The notes under the pieces are model-generated. The model searched no databases. It had not been told where the DNA came from and saw only the letters and a program-made list of their open reading frames with translations. From NCBI GenBank assembly GCA_005789055.1, contig SYAA01000243.1:1-11753 (forward strand): a stretch of 11,753 bases of DNA. Reading direction: 5' to 3'. The position numbers were made by a program, and so were the translations under genes. Every line of letters begins with the position of its first letter. Position 1 is the first letter of the stretch. Shown piece by piece: positions 5,978-11,753 of this stretch. Source of the stretch: Actinomycetota bacterium (GTDB lineage Bacteria; Actinomycetota; Actinomycetes; Mycobacteriales; Mycobacteriaceae).

Positions 5978-7036
5978 ATGACCACCGTACGAGTTGAGAA
6001 AATCCGCAAGACCTACGGCGACTTCGTCGCTCTTGAGGGGCTGACCCTGGATATGGCCGAGGGCGAGTTCGTCAGCTTCCTCGGCCCCAGCGGGTGCGGC
6101 AAGACCACGGCACTGAGGATCGTCGCCGGCTTCGAGTTCGCCGACAGTGGGTCGGTTCTCATCGACGGCGCTGAGATCGGCCCAGTTCCCCCGAACCGCC
6201 GCGACATGGGCCTGGTGTTCCAGAACTACAGCCTGTTCCCGAACATGACCGCTGCCGACAACGTGGCGTTCGGCCTTCGGGTGCGCAAACAGCCCGCCGA
6301 GAAAGTCCGTCGGCGGGCCACCGAGATGCTCGAACTCGTCGGGCTGTCCGGGAAGGAGGGGAACTTTCCGCACCAAATGTCGGGTGGTCAGCAGCAGCGG
6401 GTGGCCCTGGCCCGCGCGCTGGCCATCGAACCCCGGGTGCTGCTGCTCGACGAACCGCTATCCGCCCTGGACGCGAAGGTCCGGGTCAGCCTGCGTAATG
6501 AGATCCGGGCCATACAGCGGGAATTCGGGATCTCGACCATCTTCGTCACCCACGACCAAGAAGAGGCGCTGACGATCTCCGATCGCGTCGCGGTGCTCTC
6601 TCAAGGTCGGCTTGAACAGTTCGGCAGCCCCGAGCAGATCTACCGCGAGCCAGCTTCGGCGTTTGTCGCCGGATTCGTCGGGGAATCCAACCGCTTCGAC
6701 GGCACCATCGACAGCGCCGGCACAGTCAACATCGGCGGCTCGTCGGTGCGACTGGATGCGGCACATGCCCATTCGGCCGGAACCGCCGTCGAGGTGCTGG
6801 TCCGCCCGGAGTCGACGGTGCTGCGCGACCCCGGCGATGGCGACATCCCCGCCACCGTGATCAGCCAGCAGTTCCAGGGTTCTCGGACCCGCTTCCTGGT
6901 GCATCCGAAGTACCAGACGGACCCCACCGCCGTCGTCATCAGCGACGTCAGCGGCACCCGCGACGAGAGTCTGACCGGGGGTACCGAGGTGAGCATCGCC
7001 CTAGATGCGCGCAGCGCGTTGGTCACCGCGAAGTAA
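5978..7036 (+). CDS. ABC importer ATPase, PotA-like with C-terminal TOBE domain
   Basis: The 352-residue ATP-hydrolysing subunit that powers the importer from the cytoplasmic face. Visible motifs: Walker A GPSGCGKTT (36-44), Q-loop Q82 in VFQNYSLFP, signature MSGGQQQR (134-141), Walker B VLLLDEP (154-160, catalytic E159), D-loop SALD (162-165) and H-loop His192. All catalytic residues are intact. From about residue 230 to the end is a regulatory extension with TOBE-like sequence (VEVLVRPESTVL near 269-280), as in PotA, FbpC and related ATPases of the spermidine/iron/sulfate group. GGGAG at 5965-5969, 8 nt before the ATG, is a good ribosome binding site. It completes the four-gene importer operon; the ATPase family alone does not fix the substrate. 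Confidence 0.95.
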   Translation: MTTVRVEKIRKTYGDFVALEGLTLDMAEGEFVSFLGPSGCGKTTALRIVAGFEFADSGSVLIDGAEIGPVPPNRRDMGLVFQNYSLFPNMTAADNVAFGLRVRKQPAEKVRRRATEMLELVGLSGKEGNFPHQMSGGQQQRVALARALAIEPRVLLLDEPLSALDAKVRVSLRNEIRAIQREFGISTIFVTHDQEEALTISDRVAVLSQGRLEQFGSPEQIYREPASAFVAGFVGESNRFDGTIDSAGTVNIGGSSVRLDAAHAHSAGTAVEVLVRPESTVLRDPGDGDIPATVISQQFQGSRTRFLVHPKYQTDPTAVVISDVSGTRDESLTGGTEVSIALDARSALVTAK

Positions 7037-7150
7037 CACCCGATTCGGAGGCGACCACGCTGCCATGAGACGAACATCGCGCTGAACGGCAGTTGAACGA
7101 GGCGGCAACGCCGTCCGGAACCATTGACCCGACGGGCATCATGAAGGGCG

Positions 7151-8239
7151 ATGTCACTGAAACGATCCCCGCCCAGCATTCTTGAGGTCCTCGGCCCCCA
7201 CGACGAAGAAACCGAGCCGGTGGGGCTCGAGCGCACCGTCGTTGACTGCGCGGTGTACCTCGACGGCAACCGGATTACGGGCGATCATCAGTACGACGAC
7301 GCATTACTGGAGGTACGCCGACTCAATGCAGACGGCCGCCGGGCGTTCGTCTGGCTAGGCTTGCGGGAGCCGAGCGAACCACAGATGGCAGCGGTGGCAA
7401 AGACGTTCGATCTGCACCCGATTCCCGTCGAGGATGCCGTCCACGCCCAGCAGCGCCCGAAGGTGGAACGTTACGACGATGTCCTGTTCGTCGTGCTCAA
7501 GACGGTCCACTACGTCCCGCACGAGTCCGTGCAGACTGCCCGCCGTATCGCCGAGACGGGCGAAATCATGGTTTTCGTCGGCGCCGATTTCGTCGTTGCC
7601 GTGCGCCACGGTGATCACAGCGGACTGTCCGAACTACGACGGGATCTGGAACGCGAACACGTTCAACTCCAACTCGGCCCCTGCGGCGTCCTTCAGGCCA
7701 TCACCCGCTACGTTGTGGAGCAGTACCTCGACGTGATTACTCCTCTCGAACGCGACGTCGACGTCGTCGAGGAGCAGACGTTCGCTCCCCGACCATCAAC
7801 CGGGATCGAGCAAATCTATCTGCTCAAACGCGACGTGGTGGCGCTGCGTCGAGCGATCGGACCGTTGGGCACGGCCCTGGAGACGATGACCACCGAACAC
7901 GCCGACCTGCTGCCGATTGAGGTGCGGCGGTACATGCGAGACCTTTTCGATCATCAGACCCACGCCGCCGAACAGATCATCGGCTATGACGAGGCACTCT
8001 CGGATCTGGTGCACGCGGCCCTGACCCGCACCGGACTGCAGCAGAATGTCGATATGCGCAAAATCTCTGCGTGGGTGGCCATCGCCGCCGTCCCAACCAT
8101 GATCGCGGGCATCTATGGAATGAACTTCGACTCCATGCCTGAATTGGCATGGACATGGGGCTACCCCGCCGTGCTGACCCTGATGGCGAGCATCTGCCTC
8201 ATGCTCTACATCGCCTTTCGCCGCAACCACTGGCTGTGA
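7151..8239 (+). CDS. corA: CorA-type magnesium/cobalt transporter
   Basis: A 362-residue CorA, a homopentameric channel that lets Mg2+ (also Co2+ and Ni2+) into the cytoplasm. The large N-terminal domain (to about 300) contains the stretches typical of mycobacterial CorA such as HPIPVEDAVHAQQRPKVERY (89-108) and KTVHYVPHES (117-126). Two C-terminal membrane segments follow (about 304-321 and 337-355), separated by the selectivity signature YGMNF (322-326) and the MPEL loop (329-332). It ends with a short basic tail, RRNHWL, as in other CorA proteins. From memory it closely resembles the M. tuberculosis CorA in length and sequence. GAAGGG at 7143-7148 lies just before the ATG. The 114-bp gap after the ATPase gene suggests its own promoter, though none is clear. 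The next gene starts at or immediately after its stop codon. Confidence 0.93.
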   Translation: MSLKRSPPSILEVLGPHDEETEPVGLERTVVDCAVYLDGNRITGDHQYDDALLEVRRLNADGRRAFVWLGLREPSEPQMAAVAKTFDLHPIPVEDAVHAQQRPKVERYDDVLFVVLKTVHYVPHESVQTARRIAETGEIMVFVGADFVVAVRHGDHSGLSELRRDLEREHVQLQLGPCGVLQAITRYVVEQYLDVITPLERDVDVVEEQTFAPRPSTGIEQIYLLKRDVVALRRAIGPLGTALETMTTEHADLLPIEVRRYMRDLFDHQTHAAEQIIGYDEALSDLVHAALTRTGLQQNVDMRKISAWVAIAAVPTMIAGIYGMNFDSMPELAWTWGYPAVLTLMASICLMLYIAFRRNHWL

Positions 8240-8244
8240 GGGGC

Positions 8245-10059
8245 ATGCCCTCGGGTGTTGAGGAATTAGAACGCCTGCAGTGTGAGATCGCCGCACTGCT
8301 CTCGGCGCTGACCGACGCCGAGAGCACCTGGGCGGACTATCTCGGAGGCGTCAGCCCCGAACACCGGCGCAGCGCCATCAATCTCGTGCACTACTGGGCG
8401 TTGCGGCAACAGGATCTGCGCGACCTGCAGTGGCGGCTGAAGGCGTTCGGACTGTCCTCGCTGGGCCGCAGCGAGGCCAACGTGCAGGCAACGCTGCTGT
8501 TGGTTTCTTCGGCGATCGCCGCCATGTGCGGCGGGACCTGGGTCGCGCCCAGCGGTGATCCGGTCGTCGACATGGGCGTGGGCGAGCAACTCCTGGACCG
8601 CAACGCCACCGCACTACTCGGCCCGGCGCCGGAAGACCGGGCGGCACGGATCATGGTGACCCTGCCCACCGAGGCCGCCACCGACATCGGCATGGTGCGC
8701 GGACTCATCGACGCCGGGATGCGCATCGCGCGGATCAACTGCGCCCACGACGACGCCGCGGCGTGGACGGCGATGGCCGCCAACGTCCGCGCCGCCGCCG
8801 ACGGACGCCCGTGCTTGGTGGCGATGGACCTGGCCGGCCCCAAGCTCAGAACCGGTCCGCTGGCGCCGGGACCAAAGGTGCTGCGGCTGAGACCGATTCG
8901 CAACGCTCTGGGTCAGGTGGACACCGCCGGGCGTGGCTGGCTCACCTCGACACACGAACCCGCGCCGCCTCCGGAGCCGGGCCTGGCCACACTGCCCGTC
9001 GATTCAGCCTGGCTGAGCCGTCGCCGCGAAGGTGAAGAACTGCAGTTGTTCGACACCCGCGGCTCCCAGCGCCGCCTGCTCGTCGCGGCGGCAGCGCCCG
9101 GCGGCTTCGTGGTCACCACCGAGAAGACCACGTATCTGGGCACCGGCACCGTGGTGAAGGTGCACGGCGTCAAGGATCGCACCACCATCGGTGACCTTGC
9201 ACCGACCGAGCAGTCCATTCCGCTGTCGTTCGGCGACACCCTGCGCCTGACGAAGGACTGCACTCCGGCGCCGATCGACGCCCGGCCGCCTCGCATCGGG
9301 TGCACGCTGCCGGAGGTGTTCGACGGCGCCGCGACCGGTGATCGGATTCTCTTCGACGACGGGAAGCTGGCCGCCACGGTGCTCGCGACCGCGCCCGACC
9401 ACCTCGACGTGCGGATCACCCAGCCCCGACGCGGGGTGGTGAAACTGAAGGCCGGCAAGGGCATCAACGTACCCGGCATGGACCTTCGCACCTCGGCTCT
9501 CAGCGAGCAGGATCTCCTCGATCTGGCGACGGTGGCCCAGATCGCCGATCTGGTGCAACTGTCCTTCGTCCGTGAGCCCGCCGACGTGGTTGCGCTACTC
9601 GGTGAGTTGGCCAGCCTGGGTGTTCCGGAGTTGGGCGTGGTGCTCAAAATCGAGACCCCGCAGGCCTTTCGGAATCTTCCGGAGTTGCTGTTGACTGCGA
9701 TGCGGCACCGCCACGTCGGGGTGATGATCGCCCGCGGCGACCTGGCCGTGGAGTCCGGTTACGAGCGGATGGCCGAACTGCAGGAAGAGACCCTGTGGTT
9801 GTGTGAGGCCGCGCACCTGCCGGTGATCTGGGCCACCCAGGTACTCGAGCAACTCGCCAAGACCGGCCAGCCGTCCCGGGCGGAGATCACCGATGCCGCC
9901 ATGAGTGAACGCGCCGAGTGCGTGATGCTCAATAAGGGGCCCTACATCGTCGATGCGGTGCTCGCCCTTGATGACATCCTGGGCCGGATGGCCGCATTGG
10001 AGTACAAGAACAGTTCACTGCTGCGCCATCTGCAGTCCTGGCATCGCCCATCGGACTAG
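8245..10059 (+). CDS. Large atypical pyruvate-kinase-like protein
   Basis: A 604-residue pyruvate kinase homologue; classical enzymes are about 470-500 and convert PEP + ADP to pyruvate + ATP in glycolysis. Residues 1-135 are a helical N-terminal extension (LVHYWALRQQDLRDLQWRL at 48-66). The kinase barrel follows: ARINCAHD (162-169, substrate Arg163), MDLAGPKLRTG (194-204), KAGKGINVPGMD (402-413), LSFVREPADV (439-448), catalytic Lys468 and metal ligand Glu470 in LKIE, RGDL with metal ligand Asp499, ATQVLE with Thr531, and SRAE (544-547). Differences: the K+ ligand Ser is Ala167, Lys200 replaces the Glu linked to K+ dependence, the usual SGETAKG loop is replaced by LNKGPYI, about 110 extra residues sit after the LRTG motif (about 205-315), and the C-terminal regulatory domain is absent. 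It may be a real pyruvate kinase or a PEP enzyme with another acceptor. The start is ATG 8245 or GTG 8236, which overlaps the corA stop as GTGA; coupling to corA is clear either way. Confidence 0.85.
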   Translation: MPSGVEELERLQCEIAALLSALTDAESTWADYLGGVSPEHRRSAINLVHYWALRQQDLRDLQWRLKAFGLSSLGRSEANVQATLLLVSSAIAAMCGGTWVAPSGDPVVDMGVGEQLLDRNATALLGPAPEDRAARIMVTLPTEAATDIGMVRGLIDAGMRIARINCAHDDAAAWTAMAANVRAAADGRPCLVAMDLAGPKLRTGPLAPGPKVLRLRPIRNALGQVDTAGRGWLTSTHEPAPPPEPGLATLPVDSAWLSRRREGEELQLFDTRGSQRRLLVAAAAPGGFVVTTEKTTYLGTGTVVKVHGVKDRTTIGDLAPTEQSIPLSFGDTLRLTKDCTPAPIDARPPRIGCTLPEVFDGAATGDRILFDDGKLAATVLATAPDHLDVRITQPRRGVVKLKAGKGINVPGMDLRTSALSEQDLLDLATVAQIADLVQLSFVREPADVVALLGELASLGVPELGVVLKIETPQAFRNLPELLLTAMRHRHVGVMIARGDLAVESGYERMAELQEETLWLCEAAHLPVIWATQVLEQLAKTGQPSRAEITDAAMSERAECVMLNKGPYIVDAVLALDDILGRMAALEYKNSSLLRHLQSWHRPSD

Positions 10060-10072
10060 CCGGCCGGGTCGC

Positions 10073-11215
10073 TCAGGCCCGTCGTGCGGCCACCGACCGG
10101 TCCCGCCACGGGACGTGCACGGCCCGGTAGTGCCCCAGGAGTTCCTCGCAGATCGACGGCCACGTTCGGCCCAGCACGCTGCGACGCGCCGCGACGCTGT
10201 AGCGAGGCCGTTCGTCAAGCAGATGATCGACCGCCACCTCCAGTCGGGACTCGAACTCGGCCACCGGCAGGAGCAGTCCGGTGCGGTAGGGCGCCACCAG
10301 GTCTCGCGGGCCGCCCGCGTCGGGCGCGATCACCGGCAGGCCCGATGCCTGCGCTTCCTGCACGGCTTGGCAGAACGTCTCGTGCTCGCCGGGGTGGACG
10401 AAAACGTCCATGCTGGCGTAGGCCGCGGAGAGCTCCGGGCCGTAGAGCGCTCCGGTGAACACCGCTGCGGGCATGAGGGTTTGGAGCTTGTCACGGTCAA
10501 CTCCGTCGCCGACGACGACCAGTCGCAGATCGTCTCGACGGGCTAGCACCGCCAACCGCTCGACATGCTTCTCCGGCGCCAGCCGGCCGACGAATCCGAC
10601 GATCGCCTTGCCGTCTGGTGACCACCGTCGCCGTAGCTCGTCATCGCGGGCCGAGGGTGCGAACCCGGTGATATCCACGCCCCGGGCCCAATGATGCACC
10701 CGCGGAATCCCGCGGGAGCGCAGGCTGTCGATCGCTGCGGTCGACGGCGCGAGGGTGCGGTCGGCCATCGAGTGCAGATGCCGAGTCCACGCCCAGGCCG
10801 CTCGTGACGCGAAACCCACGCCGTAGCTCTCAGCGAACCCCGCGACGTCGGTCTGATACACCGCCACCGTGGGAACCCCGAGCCGCCGGGCGGCCAGCAG
10901 TCCGCCGTAGCCCAGCAGTGCCGGCGAGGCCAGGTGCACCACGTGCGGGTCGAACCCGCGCAAGACGCGCAGGATCCGCGGGTTCGGCACGCCCAGGGGC
11001 AGTGAGGTCACTTTCGGAAACATCCGCGCCGGCACCCGATGCACCCGGATGCCGTCATGGATACGGGAAGCGGGTGCCTCACCGCGAGGGTTGTCGGGAG
11101 CGATGACTAAGGCCTCGTGTCCGGTGCGACGCAGATGCTCAAGCACCCGCAGCACCGAGTTGGAGACGCCGTTGACATTGGGCAGAAACGATTCGGCGAC
11201 GATCGCAACTCGCAC
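10073..11215 (-). CDS. mgtA: GDP-mannose-dependent alpha-mannosyltransferase MgtA (GT4)
   Basis: A 380-residue GT-B glycosyltransferase of family GT4. It resembles, from memory nearly residue for residue at the N-terminus ([20 protein letters not shown]), the mycobacterial MgtA (Rv0557, formerly called PimB), which adds mannose from GDP-mannose to glycolipid acceptors feeding lipomannan-like cell-envelope glycolipids. It acts on the cytoplasmic face of the membrane. Visible features: acceptor-side glycine loop NGVSNS (15-20), [15 protein letters not shown] (207-221) with donor-binding Arg211 and Lys216, and the GT4 E-x7-E motif E279...E287 in [10 protein letters not shown], followed by [15 protein letters not shown] (292-306). 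The start is GTG at 11213-11215, fixed by the conserved N-terminus; only a weak GGGA precedes it. It converges with the pyruvate-kinase-like gene (13-bp gap) and lies 81 bp after the DUF2237 gene on the same strand. Confidence 0.92.
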   Translation of the reverse strand: MRVAIVAESFLPNVNGVSNSVLRVLEHLRRTGHEALVIAPDNPRGEAPASRIHDGIRVHRVPARMFPKVTSLPLGVPNPRILRVLRGFDPHVVHLASPALLGYGGLLAARRLGVPTVAVYQTDVAGFAESYGVGFASRAAWAWTRHLHSMADRTLAPSTAAIDSLRSRGIPRVHHWARGVDITGFAPSARDDELRRRWSPDGKAIVGFVGRLAPEKHVERLAVLARRDDLRLVVVGDGVDRDKLQTLMPAAVFTGALYGPELSAAYASMDVFVHPGEHETFCQAVQEAQASGLPVIAPDAGGPRDLVAPYRTGLLLPVAEFESRLEVAVDHLLDERPRYSVAARRSVLGRTWPSICEELLGHYRAVHVPWRDRSVAARRA

Positions 11216-11296
11216 ACCGTCACGGTCCCATCGGCGGGTGTCGCCAAGGTTGCGTGCGAGAAGACGTCGTGCGTCGGGTTGTTGTCGTAAGACCGA

Positions 11297-11683
11297 CTAC
11301 AAACCACTGAGATCGTCGGGAATGTCCACGGCATGCTCCTCGAGCACGGCGAGTTCCACCACGTCCAGGGTGCGCTCATGGGTACCGGCCAACACCACCG
11401 GTGCCGCGCACCCGTCGTCGTGCGCCCGCAGCCAGTTGACCGCCGTCACACACCATCGGTCTCCGGGCAGTAGTCCGGGGAATCGGTAGGCCGGCATCGG
11501 AGTGGACAGATCGTTGCCGATCGAGGCCTGGTGTTCGAGGAACTCGGCGGTCACCACCGCGCAGATGGTGTGCAGGCCGCGGTCCTCAAGCCCGGTGGAA
11601 CAACACCCGTCTCGGTAGAAGCCGGTCATCGGATCCGTCCCGCATGGCACCAAGGGGCCGCCCAGCACATTGCGATCAGTCAC
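11297..11683 (-). CDS. DUF2237 family protein, cysteine-rich, function unknown
   Basis: A 128-residue protein matching the DUF2237 family over its full length: NVLGGPL-PCGTDPMTGFYRDG (from residue 5), CC (27-28), GLHTICAVVT (36-45), FPGLLPGDRWC (68-78) and APVVLAGTH (94-102). The family is widespread in bacteria and has no known function that I can name. There is no signal peptide or membrane segment, so it should be cytoplasmic. It has six cysteines (14, 27, 28, 41, 78, 92), several in the most conserved blocks, plus conserved His39, Asp76 and His102, which makes metal or cofactor binding possible but unproven. The start is GTG at 11681-11683 with no clear ribosome binding site. It precedes mgtA on the same strand by 81 bp; that gap holds no feature I can support. 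Confidence 0.85.
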   Translation of the reverse strand: MTDRNVLGGPLVPCGTDPMTGFYRDGCCSTGLEDRGLHTICAVVTAEFLEHQASIGNDLSTPMPAYRFPGLLPGDRWCVTAVNWLRAHDDGCAAPVVLAGTHERTLDVVELAVLEEHAVDIPDDLSGL

Positions 11684-11704
11684 GGCGACAGTATGACGCG
11701 AGAT

Positions 11705-11752
11705 TCAGCGCAGCGCGCCGACACCGGCCCGACGACCCAACGCGTGGTACGT
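11705..11752 (-). CDS. Possible C-terminal end of an upstream minus-strand gene (partial)
   Basis: On the minus strand the window edge opens into 15 codons reading TYHALGRRAGVGALR, then a TGA at 11705-11707. The stop lies 21 bp before the DUF2237 start, a normal spacing for two genes in one operon, and the composition (Arg/Ala/Gly-rich end) is plausible for a coding tail. Sixteen codons are too few to identify or prove. An alternative is a plus-strand gene starting at ATG 11693, whose frame also stays open to the window end. Both cannot easily be coding; I prefer the minus-strand reading. Confidence 0.3.
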   Translation of the reverse strand, partial: TYHALGRRAGVGALR

Positions 11753-11753
11753 C

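Noticed and set aside
7101..7112. Small hairpin GGCG-GCAA-CGCC before corA, considered as part of an Mg2+ riboswitch
   Set aside because: Only 4 bp of stem and a 114-bp gap in total, too short for an M-box; no other conserved riboswitch elements are visible.
3172..8239. Identity of the importer plus corA with the mycobacterial LpqY-SugABC trehalose importer, which also sits near corA in M. tuberculosis
   Set aside because: The binding protein here is Tat-exported without a lipobox and, with its permeases, belongs to the polyamine/iron-type group rather than the sugar (MalEFG-like) group.
10060..10067. CCGGCCGG palindrome in the 13-bp gap between the convergent genes, considered as a bidirectional terminator
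   Set aside because: Eight self-complementary bases cannot form a stable hairpin with a loop, and no flanking stem extends it.
11049..11489. Plus-strand open frame of 146 codons over the mgtA start and DUF2237 end
   Set aside because: Arg/Ser/Thr-rich translation without motifs, overlapping two well-supported minus-strand genes.

Overview
The window is high-GC actinobacterial DNA and almost certainly comes from a Mycobacterium/Mycolicibacterium-type organism. The clearest marker is a minus-strand GT4 glycosyltransferase that matches, from memory, the mycobacterial mannosyltransferase MgtA (Rv0557 type) over its whole length. A CorA protein of the mycobacterial type and a P450 paired with a three-cysteine ferredoxin agree with this. 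Genes are tightly packed, GTG starts are common, and there is no mobile element, CRISPR array or RNA gene that I can support.

Layout. 1-614: the 3' end of a cytochrome P450 gene overlapping a small ferredoxin gene (ATGA overlap), a redox pair cut by the window edge. 718-3023: two exported lipoproteins 20 bp apart, first a HAD-superfamily phosphatase with all four HAD motifs, then a protein with a ParB/sulfiredoxin-like domain. 3024-3171: an intergenic region with a hairpin after the lipoprotein pair, a perfect 14-bp palindrome and a second inverted repeat just before the next gene. 3172-7036: a complete ABC importer of the polyamine/iron/aminoethylphosphonate type (Tat-exported binding protein, two permeases, ATPase), joined by two GTGA overlaps and a 3-bp gap. 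7151-10059: a CorA Mg2+ transporter and, directly coupled to it, a large atypical pyruvate-kinase-like protein. 10073-11752, all on the minus strand: mgtA, a DUF2237 protein, and what may be the last codons of another gene. The pyruvate-kinase-like gene and mgtA converge with a 13-bp gap.

How the parts may work together (inference). The P450 and ferredoxin form an electron-transfer pair. The lipoprotein pair acts outside the membrane and combines a phosphatase with a fold that in other proteins binds nucleotides; it sits just ahead of an importer for a small organic solute, which would fit scavenging of a phosphorylated nutrient. The CorA and pyruvate-kinase-like pair couples divalent-cation uptake to an enzyme family that needs Mg2+.

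Most worth following up: the pyruvate-kinase-like protein (intact PEP/Mg2+ catalytic residues, altered K+ and nucleotide-loop positions, an unexplained N-terminal domain and an insertion of about 110 residues), and the lipid-anchored ParB/Srx-like protein next to the exported phosphatase.
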